A stretch of DNA of 64,000 nt from Actinacidiphila fildesensis (GTDB taxonomy: Bacteria > Actinomycetota > Actinomycetes > Streptomycetales > Streptomycetaceae), in NCBI RefSeq assembly GCF_042652185.1, contig NZ_JBHSIX010000005.1, one strand, 5' to 3'. Numbering within the stretch: the stretch's first letter is position 1; every line of letters starts with the position of its first letter. Shown here in pieces: positions 44,516 through 52,268 of this stretch. The position numbers and the translations under genes were made by a program. The notes below the pieces were generated by a model that had not been told where the DNA came from, made no database searches, and was given only the letters and a program-made list of their open reading frames with translations.

Positions 44516-45267
44516 CAGGAGATTCCCCCGTCGACCGAGATGGTGGCACCGGTGACGTAGCGGGACAGGTCACTGGCGAGCCACAGGATGGCGCCGGCGA
44601 CCTCGTCGGTCCGGCCGAGCCGGCCGAGCGCGGTCTTGCTGCTGTAGCGCTGGACCATCAGGTCCTGCTGCTCCTGCGGCAGGTCGTAGAGCGCCTCGGT
44701 CTCGATGACGCCGAGGGCGACCACGTTGATCCGGATACCCTGGGAGCCCAGCTCCTTGGCGAGCGAGCGGGTGAGCCCGACCAGTGCCGACTTCGTCGCC
44801 GTGTAGTGCGCCCGCAGCGGGATCCCCGCCTCCGCGCCCTTGGATCCGATGCTCACGACGGAGGAGCCCTCGCCCAGTAGCGGCAGGGCGTTCTGCGTCA
44901 CCAGGTGGGTGGCGGTGAGGTTGGTGGCGACGATGCGCTGCCATTCCTCGAACGGGAGCTTCGCGTAGGGGATGTGGCTGATGGTGCCCGCGTTGTTGAC
45001 CACCAGGTCGAGGTGGCCGTACAGGCTGCCCGCCTGCTCCAGCAGGCTCGCGACCTGCGCGGGGTCACTCAGGTCGGCGCGCAGCACGTGGTGGTCGCCG
45101 CCGATCTCCTTGAGCTCGCGCTCCAGGGTGGCGACCCGCTCCCCTTCCTGTAGGTAGCAGGTGATGACATCGACGCCGGCGCGGGCCAGTGCGAGCACTA
45201 TGCCGCGTCCGACACCACGGGTGCCGCCGGTGACCAGCGCCTTCTTTCCTTGCAGTTCGAGATCCAT
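44515..45267 (-). CDS. SDR ketoreductase
   Basis: A 250-aa classical SDR: ALVTGGTRGVGRGIVLALAR, LVVNNAGTISHIPYAKLPFE, catalytic VVSIGSKGAEAG and HYTATKSALVG, and SGAT-like VTGATISVDGGIS at the end. It lies just downstream of the DUF1772 gene inside the PKS operon, so it is a strong candidate for an early ketoreductase of the pathway. The ATG follows GAGGAACAG. Confidence 0.87.
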   Translation of the reverse strand: MDLELQGKKALVTGGTRGVGRGIVLALARAGVDVITCYLQEGERVATLERELKEIGGDHHVLRADLSDPAQVASLLEQAGSLYGHLDLVVNNAGTISHIPYAKLPFEEWQRIVATNLTATHLVTQNALPLLGEGSSVVSIGSKGAEAGIPLRAHYTATKSALVGLTRSLAKELGSQGIRINVVALGVIETEALYDLPQEQQDLMVQRYSSKTALGRLGRTDEVAGAILWLASDLSRYVTGATISVDGGIS

Positions 45268-45277
45268 CTGTTCCTCC

Positions 45278-45739
45278 TCAAAGAAGCGTGGCCAGCGCCG
45301 CGCAGTTGGACAGCAGGGCGAGCATGGTGATCACGCTGCGCCGCTTGTTCCACAGGCCCCACTGGCTGCGGCGCTCCGTGGCGTCGAAGCCGGTAGGCAG
45401 GTTGTCCGGGTCCACGGTGCGGATCCACCGGTTGACGGGGACGTTCTTGGCGAAGGAGATGACCACGGTGCAGAGCGCGAGCAGTGCCGCGGCGGTGAAG
45501 CAGGCCCTGGCCCAGCCGTCACCCACACCGGCGGCGAGAACGCTGTCGCCCAGCAGGGTGCCCAGCGTGCAGATGGGCATGTACGGGTCGTAGCGGCCGG
45601 AGAAGAACGCGTGGGTCCGGACGTAGCCGTCGTCGGGCAGACCCGCGAGCAGTGGCCAGCCGCCGAGCAGCGTACCGAGCATGCATCCGGCCGCGAGCCC
45701 GTTCATCAGCAGCACGAGAGGGATGAGGAGAGCGGGCAC
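45278..45739 (-). CDS. DUF1772 membrane protein (anthrone-oxygenase-like)
   Basis: A 153-aa protein with about four transmembrane helices (LLIPLVLLMNGLAAGCMLGT, ACFTAALLALCTVVISF-like segment, C-terminal VITMLALLSNCAALATLL). The soluble-loop signature NVPVNRWIRTVDPDNLP matches the DUF1772 family, which includes anthrone oxygenases. The GTG start follows GGAGG. A second, divergent copy lies at 50702-51163. In this operon it probably helps oxidise the polyphenol. Confidence 0.82.
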   Translation of the reverse strand: MPALLIPLVLLMNGLAAGCMLGTLLGGWPLLAGLPDDGYVRTHAFFSGRYDPYMPICTLGTLLGDSVLAAGVGDGWARACFTAAALLALCTVVISFAKNVPVNRWIRTVDPDNLPTGFDATERRSQWGLWNKRRSVITMLALLSNCAALATLL

Positions 45740-45766
45740 CGGTGACCTCCGGGGGTACGTCCGCGG

Positions 45767-46222
45767 CTACTTCCGGAGGGAAGCGGCCTCGACCTTGTCC
45801 TTGATGAGCTTCATCTGGATGGCAGTGTTCCGATTCAGGTGTTCGGTCATGCCGGCATCGTCCGCGGGTGCCTGCGGCTTCATGTGGAAGTCCTGCACCC
45901 AGCGCATCCGCACGCCTTCGGGTGTCTCGGTGTACTCCCAGTAGATGTTCATGAACTCGAACGGCCCGGTCTCCACCCGGTGCGCGCGCACCGTGCGGGT
46001 CACCGGGTCGGGGGTGCGCTCCGACACCCAGCTCCACACCCGGCCTTCGTCGTCCGGGTGCATGGTCAGCCGGAACGTCACGGTCTGCCCGTCCTGTTCC
46101 AGGATCTCGGCCTTGGCGTACTCGCTGAACAGATCCGGCCAGTTGACCACGTCGTTGGTGGTCTCCCAGACCTCGTCGATCGGTGCGTTGATCACTATCT
46201 CGTTGTCGGTGTGCCCGGCCAT
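45767..46222 (-). CDS. SRPBCC aromatase/cyclase
   Basis: A 151-aa START-fold polyketide aromatase/cyclase. It opens MAGHTDNEIVINAPIDEVWE, with NDVVNWPDLFSEYAKAEIL and MRWVQDFHMKPQAP, the pattern of TcmN/WhiE-ORFVI-type mono-domain cyclases that set the first ring in pentangular polyphenols. I prefer ATG 46222 to GTG 46228 because GGGAG is then 7 bases away. It lies directly downstream of the chain-length factor gene. Confidence 0.93.
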   Translation of the reverse strand: MAGHTDNEIVINAPIDEVWETTNDVVNWPDLFSEYAKAEILEQDGQTVTFRLTMHPDDEGRVWSWVSERTPDPVTRTVRAHRVETGPFEFMNIYWEYTETPEGVRMRWVQDFHMKPQAPADDAGMTEHLNRNTAIQMKLIKDKVEAASLRK

Positions 46223-46263
46223 CGCCACTCTCCCTTGTCTCTCGCCTTCGTCCCGCTCCGCTG

Positions 46264-47505
46264 TCAGGAAGCCGGACGTCCCAGTACCAAGGCCGCGTTG
46301 AAACCGCCGTGTCCCCGGGCCAGGACCAGTACGGTGCGCAGCGCGGCGGCCCGTGGTTCGCCGAGCACCAGATCCAGGCCGTACCCGGGAACCGGTGACT
46401 CGGGTCCGACGGTGTGCGGGATCACCTGGTCACGCAGGGCCAGCGCGGCGGTCGCCACGTCGAGGGCCGCACCACCGCCGTAGAGCCGTCCGGTCAGCGT
46501 CTTGGGAGCCGTGACCGGCACGCTGCCCGGCCCGAAAACGGCCCGGATCGCCGCGGCTTCCGCCGCGTCCTGTGCGGGAACACCCGACGCGTCCGCGAAG
46601 ACCACGTCGACCCCGGCGGGTGTCACTCCGGCGTCCGCGAGGGCCGCCTCCAGAGTGCGGCGCAGCGCCGGCGGGCGCTCGGATCCGGGCGCCGGGTCGA
46701 ACCCCGCCGCGTAACCGAGCACCCGGGCGTAGCCGCCGGCGCCGCGAGCCTCCGCGTCCGCGGCCCGTTCCAGGATCAGCATCGCGCCACCCTCACCGGG
46801 CACATAGCCGCTGGCCGCGGTGTCGAACGGCAGGTAGGCCCGTCCCGGGTCGCTGACGGTGGACAGGTTCCCGGTGCTCAACTGGGCGGTCAGACCGTAC
46901 GGACACAGCGAGGCGTCCGTTCCGCCGGTCACGACCAGCCGGGAGCTGCCACGCAGCAGCCGACGGCTCTGCCCGATCGCGTCCAGCCCGCCGGCCTGCT
47001 CGCAGCAGAGCACACCGCAGGGTCCGCGCATGCCGTGCCGGATGGAGATCTGACCGGTGGACGCCGCGTAGAACCAGGCGATCGACTGGTAGGCACCGAC
47101 CCAGGACGGGTCGTGCTGGTACAGGTTCTCCATCTCGTGCTGGCCGAACTCGGTGCCGCCGGAGGAAGCCGCGGTGACCACGGCCATCTCGAACTCGGGC
47201 AGTTCGGCCGGCACCACCTCGGCATCCTCCAGCGCCTCGGCGGCGGCGGACAGACCCAGGTGGGTCCAGCGGTCCGTCTGGTGGATCAGCCGGCTGGGCA
47301 CCCTGGCCTTGGTGTCGAAGTCCGCTACCTCTCCGGCGAGTTGGACCGGATAGCTGGACGGGTCGAAACGGGTGATCCGGCCGATGGCCGGCTTCCCGGC
47401 CAGGACCGCCGCCCAGTGCTCGTCCGCCGTCAGACCCGTCGGCGCGGTGACTCCCAGACCGGTGATCACCGGGGCGGCCGACGATCCGTTCGTCGCGCTG
47501 CTCAC
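46264..47505 (-). CDS. type II PKS chain-length factor (KS-beta)
   Basis: A 413-aa ketosynthase-like protein in which the active-site Cys is Gln170 (CCEQAGGLDAIGQ), the hallmark of CLFs. It partners the KS-alpha encoded two bases upstream and sets chain length. Conserved structural stretches include PFDTAASGYVPGEGGAMLIL and APKTLTGRLYGGGAALDVAT, the latter replacing the catalytic KSMVGHSLGAIG region. The GTG start at 47503-47505 suggests coupling. Pentangular products usually need C24-C30 chains; the exact length cannot be read by eye. Confidence 0.96.
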   Translation of the reverse strand: MSSATNGSSAAPVITGLGVTAPTGLTADEHWAAVLAGKPAIGRITRFDPSSYPVQLAGEVADFDTKARVPSRLIHQTDRWTHLGLSAAAEALEDAEVVPAELPEFEMAVVTAASSGGTEFGQHEMENLYQHDPSWVGAYQSIAWFYAASTGQISIRHGMRGPCGVLCCEQAGGLDAIGQSRRLLRGSSRLVVTGGTDASLCPYGLTAQLSTGNLSTVSDPGRAYLPFDTAASGYVPGEGGAMLILERAADAEARGAGGYARVLGYAAGFDPAPGSERPPALRRTLEAALADAGVTPAGVDVVFADASGVPAQDAAEAAAIRAVFGPGSVPVTAPKTLTGRLYGGGAALDVATAALALRDQVIPHTVGPESPVPGYGLDLVLGEPRAAALRTVLVLARGHGGFNAALVLGRPAS

Positions 47506-47507
47506 CG

Positions 47508-48785
47508 TCAGCTCCTCTCATACGGGACAGCGCCGGGCCTGGCCAGCACCATCGCGCTCTGGAAGCCGCCGAATCCGCTGCCCACGCTGAGCACCACATC
47601 CATGGCGTGGTCCCGGGCGGTGACCGGCACGTAGTCCAGGTCGCACTCGGCGTCGGGGTTCTTCAGGTTGGCGGTGGGCGGGACCACCTGGCGGTCCAGG
47701 GCCAGCGCGCAGGCCGCGACCTCGATGGAACCGATCGCTCCCAGCGAGTGGCCGACCATGGACTTGATGGAGCTGACCGGCACGTGGTAGGCGTGGTCGC
47801 CCAGGCTCCGCTTGAACGCGGCGGTCTCGTGCCGGTCGTTCTGTTTGGTGCCCGAGCCGTGGGCGTTGATGTAGCCGACGGCGGTCGGGTCGAGTTTCGC
47901 CTGGTCGAGGGCGGCCCTGATGGCCTCCGCCATCTCCCGGCCCTCGGCCTTGAGACCGGTCATGTGGAAGGCGTTGCTGCGTCCGGCGAACCCGACGAAC
48001 TCCCCGTAGATGCGGGCGCCGCGAGCTTCCGCGGCCGACTTCTCCTCCAGGATGAGGACCGCCGAGCCCTCGGCCAGGACGAAGCCGTCGCGGTCCCGGT
48101 CGAACGGCCGCGAGGCGTGTTCCGGGTCGGCGTTGTTCGGCGTGGTCGCCTTGATCGCGTCGAAGCAGGCGGCGGTGATCGGGGAGAGCGGGGCGTCGGT
48201 GGCGCCCGCCAGTACGATGTCGGCGGAACCCTCCTCGATCAGCTGCACTCCATGTCCGATGGAGTCCAGACCCGAGGTGCAGCCGGTGGAGACCAGGGAC
48301 ACGGGGCCCTCGGCTCCCACCGCGTGGGCGACCTCCACCGCCAGGGTGCTGGGCACCATGTAGCCGTAGAGGTGCGGTACCCCGTAACTGCTGTCGACGA
48401 GCCAGTTCTTGCCGCCGTCGCTGAGGGTGACGTACTCCTCCTCCAGGCCCATGGTGCAGCCGACCGCGCTGCCGATGGACACCGCGATCCGCTCCGGCGG
48501 GAGCGCGGCGAGTTCGGCTCCGCTGTCCGCGAGCGCCTCGCGTGCGCACACCACGGCGAACTGCGCGGCACGGTCCATCCGGCGGATCTGCTGGGGAGTC
48601 AGACCGGCGGCGGCCGGATCGAAGTCGACTTCCGCGGCCACCTGGGAGCGGAACGGCGCGGGATCGAAGAGGGTGATGCGCCGGGTGGCGGTGCGGCCGG
48701 CGGAGAGCTGATCCCAGAAGCCCTCTCGGCCCAGGCTTCCTGGTGCCAGGACACCGATCCCGGTGACCACCGCGCGACGGCTCAC
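47508..48785 (-). CDS. type II PKS ketosynthase (KS-alpha)
   Basis: A 425-aa condensing enzyme with the full active site: Cys169 in VSTGCTSGLDSIG, His309 in INAHGSGTKQND, Lys341 and His346 in KSMVGHSLGAIGS. With the CLF and the ACP at 50196-50453 it forms the minimal PKS that builds the poly-beta-ketone from malonyl units. The GTG start overlaps the cupin stop (GTGA). No acyltransferase or starter-specific KSIII is present, so an acetate starter or genes outside the window are implied. Confidence 0.97.
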   Translation of the reverse strand: MSRRAVVTGIGVLAPGSLGREGFWDQLSAGRTATRRITLFDPAPFRSQVAAEVDFDPAAAGLTPQQIRRMDRAAQFAVVCAREALADSGAELAALPPERIAVSIGSAVGCTMGLEEEYVTLSDGGKNWLVDSSYGVPHLYGYMVPSTLAVEVAHAVGAEGPVSLVSTGCTSGLDSIGHGVQLIEEGSADIVLAGATDAPLSPITAACFDAIKATTPNNADPEHASRPFDRDRDGFVLAEGSAVLILEEKSAAEARGARIYGEFVGFAGRSNAFHMTGLKAEGREMAEAIRAALDQAKLDPTAVGYINAHGSGTKQNDRHETAAFKRSLGDHAYHVPVSSIKSMVGHSLGAIGSIEVAACALALDRQVVPPTANLKNPDAECDLDYVPVTARDHAMDVVLSVGSGFGGFQSAMVLARPGAVPYERS

Positions 48786-49210
48786 GGGGCCCCGCCCACG
48801 TTCGGGTTGGGCGCCTGGGGGTTGGTCGGCTTCTCGGTGTCCACATGGCCGAGGTCGGGCCGGGGTGCCAACGGGGAGAGGTGGAAGGCACAGTGCGCCT
48901 GGACCTCACCGATGTTGACCAGCCGGTGGCGTACACCGATCGGCACCAGCAGGGAGTCCCCCGGGCCGAGTTTGAGCGGTTCACCGTCGAGCGTCATCTC
49001 CAGTTCTCCGGCGATGACGTGGATGAACTCCTCGGAGTACGGGTGGTAGTGCTCGGTCACGAACTCCGACGGGTCCAGGTACATCACTCCGCCGAAGCCC
49101 GAGGTCGAGCCCGCAGTCACCGGACTGAGCGTTACCCGGATGTCGCCACCGCGCTTGCGGTTGGACGCGACCTCGTTCGCCGAGATGCGCACAGGCTGCT
49201 GCGTGGTCAT
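48782..49210 (-). CDS. cupin-fold polyketide cyclase
   Basis: A 142-aa single-cupin protein. The metal-binding residues are in TEHYHPYSEEFIHVIAGELE (His, His, Glu) and PIGVRHRLVN (His). It resembles RemF-type zinc cupin cyclases found in pentangular/discoid polyketide pathways, so ring closure of the nascent chain is likely. The ATG at 49208-49210 follows GGAGG, overlaps the TcmI-like gene stop (ATGA), and its own stop overlaps the KS-alpha start. The C-terminal 25 residues are Pro/Asn rich. Confidence 0.88.
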   Translation of the reverse strand: MTTQQPVRISANEVASNRKRGGDIRVTLSPVTAGSTSGFGGVMYLDPSEFVTEHYHPYSEEFIHVIAGELEMTLDGEPLKLGPGDSLLVPIGVRHRLVNIGEVQAHCAFHLSPLAPRPDLGHVDTEKPTNPQAPNPNVGGAP

Positions 49211-49542
49211 TGGATCCTCCCCTGCTCCGGAGTCCACACGTAGAAGGGCACGGCCATGGCGTCCTTGGGCTCTTTCCAGTTCGGGTCGTACGGTGACACG
49301 CACTCCGCGAGCTTGCGGTTGATGTCGTCGTAGAGCGGGTGGCTGCGCGCCCGGTAGAGGCCGTCGGTGATGTCCTCGTCCGCCTCGACCAGGTGAAAGT
49401 ACAGATCGTGGAAAGCGAAGAGGGTCCGTCGCGACACGCCGATCATGTGCGGCAGATCCGACGCATCCGACTCAGCGAAGATCTTCGCGATGTCGTCTGC
49501 CTTACCCGGCTGCATCTTCGCCACGATTAATGTCCGGTGCAC
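49207..49542 (-). CDS. TcmI-family polyketide cyclase with a TTA codon
   Basis: A 111-aa cyclase: IVAKMQPGKADDIAKIFAES, LFAFHDLYFHLVEADEDI, HPLYDDINRKLAECVSPY, the TcmI pattern for later ring closures in tetracenomycin- and pentangular-type pathways. The GTG start follows AGGAGG. Codon 5 (49528-49530) is TTA. As first gene of the PKS operon, this TTA could hold back translation of the coupled cupin/KS/CLF genes when bldA tRNA is scarce. TTCGAG-containing heptads lie at 49566-49572 and 49611-49617. Confidence 0.92.
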   Translation of the reverse strand: MHRTLIVAKMQPGKADDIAKIFAESDASDLPHMIGVSRRTLFAFHDLYFHLVEADEDITDGLYRARSHPLYDDINRKLAECVSPYDPNWKEPKDAMAVPFYVWTPEQGRIQ

Positions 49543-49610
49543 CGTCGACCTCCTTCATACGAGTTCCTCGAACCATCAGCCGGAACCGTCACAGCTGGCT
49601 CTAAAGACCT

Positions 49611-49617
49611 GCTCGAA
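49611..49617 (-). promoter_or_regulatory. TTCGAGC heptad upstream of the PKS operon
   Basis: A single good heptad on the minus strand 69-75 bases before the TcmI-like start; CTTTAGA at the next 11-base position is weak. Another TTCGAGG lies at 49566-49572. Less convincing than the paired sites elsewhere. Confidence 0.35.
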
Positions 49618-49681
49618 TCGGACTGCATCGCGCATCGGAGCGCGTCGGAGCCGGTGGGCCGGGCGGCCGGCCGGGGACGCG

Positions 49682-49722
49682 CCGGAGCTCCGTGCGATCG
49701 GCCCGATCGCACGGAGCTCCGG
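49682..49722. terminator. terminator after the ACP / SchA-CurD-like unit
   Basis: A perfect 20-bp inverted repeat CCGGAGCTCCGTGCGATCGG with a 1-base loop, 24 bases past the stop at 49746 on the minus strand. It separates the ACP unit from the KS operon. Confidence 0.82.
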
Positions 49723-49745
49723 GAGACGACCCCGTCAGGGTGCGG

Positions 49746-50126
49746 TCACGCCTTGGTCTCCAGCGTTTCCACGTCGAGTTGGAGGAGGCTGCGCATGGAG
49801 GCATTCCGGAAGTACTCGCCGAACGCCCGCGGGGACGATGTGTCCCGCTCCTCCTGCAGATAGGGAGCCAACCGGGCCTCGGCCGCATGCACGCCCGGTT
49901 GGGTGGCCATGTGCTTGCCCACGGCAGCCAGATCACCCTCGTAGTGGATGACCCGGACCATCACATCGTCCTTGATGAAGAGTCCGGTCCCGAGAATGCG
50001 ACCGGTCTGCTGACCGTCGTCGGACCGCAGGTCCGCGGTGTCCACCCGGTTGAAATTCTCGAAGATCTTGGCGATCTCATCCTCGTGACCGGGCTTCACC
50101 CGGTACATGATCGCTCCGTACGGCAT
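49746..50126 (-). CDS. SchA/CurD-like polyketide protein
   Basis: A 126-aa protein of the SchA/CurD-like family known from spore-pigment-type clusters: MPYGAIMYRVKPGHEDEIAK, then DVMVRVIHYEGDLAAVGKHM and VHAAEARLAPYLQEERDT. A paralogue sits at 51867-52235. It is co-transcribed with the ACP gene 69 bases upstream. Members are thought to help cyclise or oxidise the polyketide, but no mechanism is established to my knowledge. The ATG follows GGGAGGAATCGG. Confidence 0.82.
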   Translation of the reverse strand: MPYGAIMYRVKPGHEDEIAKIFENFNRVDTADLRSDDGQQTGRILGTGLFIKDDVMVRVIHYEGDLAAVGKHMATQPGVHAAEARLAPYLQEERDTSSPRAFGEYFRNASMRSLLQLDVETLETKA

Positions 50127-50195
50127 CCGATTCCTCCCACAGAATTCGATCTCGACAGCGACCGGTCGCCCGGCGGGACGGCCGTGCTGTGCTGG

Positions 50196-50453
50196 TCAGC
50201 TGGGTTGCGCCAGGCTGGTATTGATCATCTTCAGCAGGATGCGCGGTGTTTCCGCCTCGACCACGGCGTCGTCCGAAAGGTCGATCCTGCGCTCCCGCTT
50301 GATGACACCGGTCACCTGGAGCAGCGCGAGCGAGTCGTATCCGAGTTCCATGAAGGGGGTGTCCTGGACGTCTCCGTCGAGGTCGACACCGTCGGGCTCG
50401 CCCGCGCACTCGCGCAGCTTCGCGGTCAGCTCCTGCAGAGTGAAATCACTCAT
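50196..50453 (-). CDS. acyl carrier protein
   Basis: An 85-aa ACP with the phosphopantetheine Ser41 in MELGYDSLALLQVTG, the acidic recognition helix after it, and the usual opening MSDFTLQELTAKL. It is the third part of the minimal PKS, here separated from KS/CLF by the SchA/CurD-like gene and a terminator. The ATG follows GAGGAAACCGG. No phosphopantetheinyl transferase is present in the window. Confidence 0.95.
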   Translation of the reverse strand: MSDFTLQELTAKLRECAGEPDGVDLDGDVQDTPFMELGYDSLALLQVTGVIKRERRIDLSDDAVVEAETPRILLKMINTSLAQPS

Positions 50454-50701
50454 CCGGTTTCCTCTCCTCACTGTCGTGAGCCCGCTGAAGGACCCGGACG
50501 GCAGCGTGACCACCCTTCCTCCAGAAGGACTTGAGCCGGAGTGGGCCGGGGCGGTCGCGAGCGCTCCCCCGGCGCCGTGGTGCTGCGGAGCCCGGCCCGC
50601 GGCCGCGTCCCGGATTCGACCGGTCTTCCAGTACCCGCCGAGAGATCCCTGCGACGTTGCCGCGAACTGACCGTGGACCCACAGTCGAGAGAGGGATGAG
50701 C

Positions 50702-51163
50702 ATGGTGTTGCTGCAAGTGCTGAGCGTCGCCGTGATCCTGGGCACCGGCATCGTCGCCGGAGTGCTGTTCGCCGTGGCGATCAGTGTCATGCCCGCGTTG
50801 ATCGCGATGCCTGCGGACCGGTACATCACGACGCACAGGCTTCTCGGCCGCCGCTACGACCACATCATGCCGTACCTCGTCATGACCTCCGTGGTCGTCG
50901 ACGTCTTCGCGGCCTTCCGGACCGAGTCCACCGCGAGCCGGCCGCTGTTCGCCGTGGCGGGCGCTTTCATGGTGGGTGTCGCCGTTGTCTCCCAGACCCG
51001 GAACGTGCCGATCAACAACCGGGTGAAGAGCCAGGACGAGAACAACCTCAGCCCCGACTGGCAGGACCCGCGCCAGCAGTGGCGCAACTGGCATGCGTTG
51101 CGTACCGCGTTCGCGATCGTGGCCCTGATCCTGACCGCCTCGGCCGTGGCAGTGCTCCGATGA
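50702..51163 (+). CDS. DUF1772 membrane protein (anthrone-oxygenase-like)
   Basis: A 153-aa protein with about four transmembrane segments (LSVAVILGTGIVAGVLFAVA at the N-terminus, a C-terminal TAFAIVALILTASAVAVL) and the family loop NVPINNRVKSQDENNLSPDW. It is paralogous to the protein at 45278-45739 (NVPVNRW...). ATG 50702 is better spaced from GAGAGAGGG than ATG 50696. It diverges from the ACP gene, and its stop overlaps the next start (ATGA). Confidence 0.8.
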   Translation: MVLLQVLSVAVILGTGIVAGVLFAVAISVMPALIAMPADRYITTHRLLGRRYDHIMPYLVMTSVVVDVFAAFRTESTASRPLFAVAGAFMVGVAVVSQTRNVPINNRVKSQDENNLSPDWQDPRQQWRNWHALRTAFAIVALILTASAVAVLR

Positions 51164-51693
51164 GCCCCACCGCGCGGCCCCTGATCGAACTGGGACGGCC
51201 TGGCGACGAGGGCCTGCCTGACAACGCGGCCGTGATCGCCGCGCTGTCCGCGCCTGCTCCGGGACCCATGGCGCAGCGGTTGCTGCTGCTGCACTTCACC
51301 GGCCGGCGCACGGGGCGGGCGTTCACCATCCCGGTGGGCGCGCACACCCTCGACGAGGATCTGGTGCTGGCCACTTCGGGCAACTGGCGGCACAACTTCG
51401 CGGGGGGTGGGGATGCCGAGATCACCTGGCAGGGGGACCGCCGGCCCGCCCGCCTGGATCTGGTGACGGACCCGGTCCGGATCGCGAACGGCTATCTCCG
51501 GCTGATCCGCCTCTACGGTCCCGCCGCGCAGCGCCGGCTCGACCTCACGATCCACCCGGACCGCCCGCCGACCACCGCGGATCTGCGGGACGCGGTCGAA
51601 CGGTACGGGCTCAGTCTCATCGACGTACGACTGTCCGCCCCCCGGCCTCCTGCCCCCTCGCATCCCGGGGCGCAGGACGCAGCCGGCACATAG
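51160..51693 (+). CDS. deazaflavin-dependent nitroreductase-family (DDN-like) protein
   Basis: A 177-aa split-barrel protein with LHFTGRRTGRAFTIPVGAHT and LVLATSGNWRHNFAGGGDAE, the F420-dependent DDN signature (TGRKSG-like followed by the GNWxxN segment). The start overlaps the DUF1772 stop. With the two LLM-class enzymes it gives the cluster three potential F420 proteins. Likely role: quinone or enone reduction. Confidence 0.82.
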   Translation: MSPTARPLIELGRPGDEGLPDNAAVIAALSAPAPGPMAQRLLLLHFTGRRTGRAFTIPVGAHTLDEDLVLATSGNWRHNFAGGGDAEITWQGDRRPARLDLVTDPVRIANGYLRLIRLYGPAAQRRLDLTIHPDRPPTTADLRDAVERYGLSLIDVRLSAPRPPAPSHPGAQDAAGT

Positions 51694-51866
51694 CCACGAT
51701 CACCCAAGTCGGCCCGGCCCTCGCGCGAACGTCTCGTGCGGGGGCCGAGCAGCGCTCCAGTGCCGCGAGAGCGCGAGGGTGACGATAGGTGCCGGGGCCG
51801 TTCCCGGCCCGCATCGGCGGGACCGAGCAGGTCCGCCGACCCCCTTGCCGCCTTCGGAGGCCGCCC

Positions 51867-52235
51867 ATGCCGTTCGCCGCCATCACCTACGACATCAAGG
51901 CCGGTTATGAGAAGGAGATCGGGGAGATCTTCGGCGGATTCCGTCGGGTGGGCTCCCCCGTCGTCGAGGGCGCCGACGGCGCGGAGACGACCCGGATCCT
52001 CGCCACCGCTGTCTTCATCAGGGACGCCACGATGGTCCGGGTCATCGAGTACGAAGGCGACCTCCAGGACGTGGCCCGCTTCATGGCCTCCCAGCCCGGC
52101 GTCCAGGAGGTGGAGCGCAAGCTCGCCCCGTATCTCTCACGGCCCCGCGACACCGGTACGCCGGAGGGTTTCATCGCCACCTTCAACCGGAGCCTGCTCA
52201 CCTGCCTGACCCAGATCTCGGCCCGCGAATCCTGA
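51867..52235 (+). CDS. SchA/CurD-like polyketide protein
   Basis: A 122-aa paralogue of the protein at 49746-50126: MPFAAITYDIKAGYEKEIGE, ATMVRVIEYEGDLQDVARFM, VERKLAPYLSRPRDTGTPEG. The ATG follows CGGAGG, 173 bases past the DDN-like gene; that gap holds only short GC-rich stems. Two different members flanking the ACP promoter suggest two steps or a heteromeric complex. Confidence 0.8.
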   Translation: MPFAAITYDIKAGYEKEIGEIFGGFRRVGSPVVEGADGAETTRILATAVFIRDATMVRVIEYEGDLQDVARFMASQPGVQEVERKLAPYLSRPRDTGTPEGFIATFNRSLLTCLTQISARES

Positions 52236-52268
52236 TCCACGCGCCGGCCCGCCCTGTCACTGTGCCGG

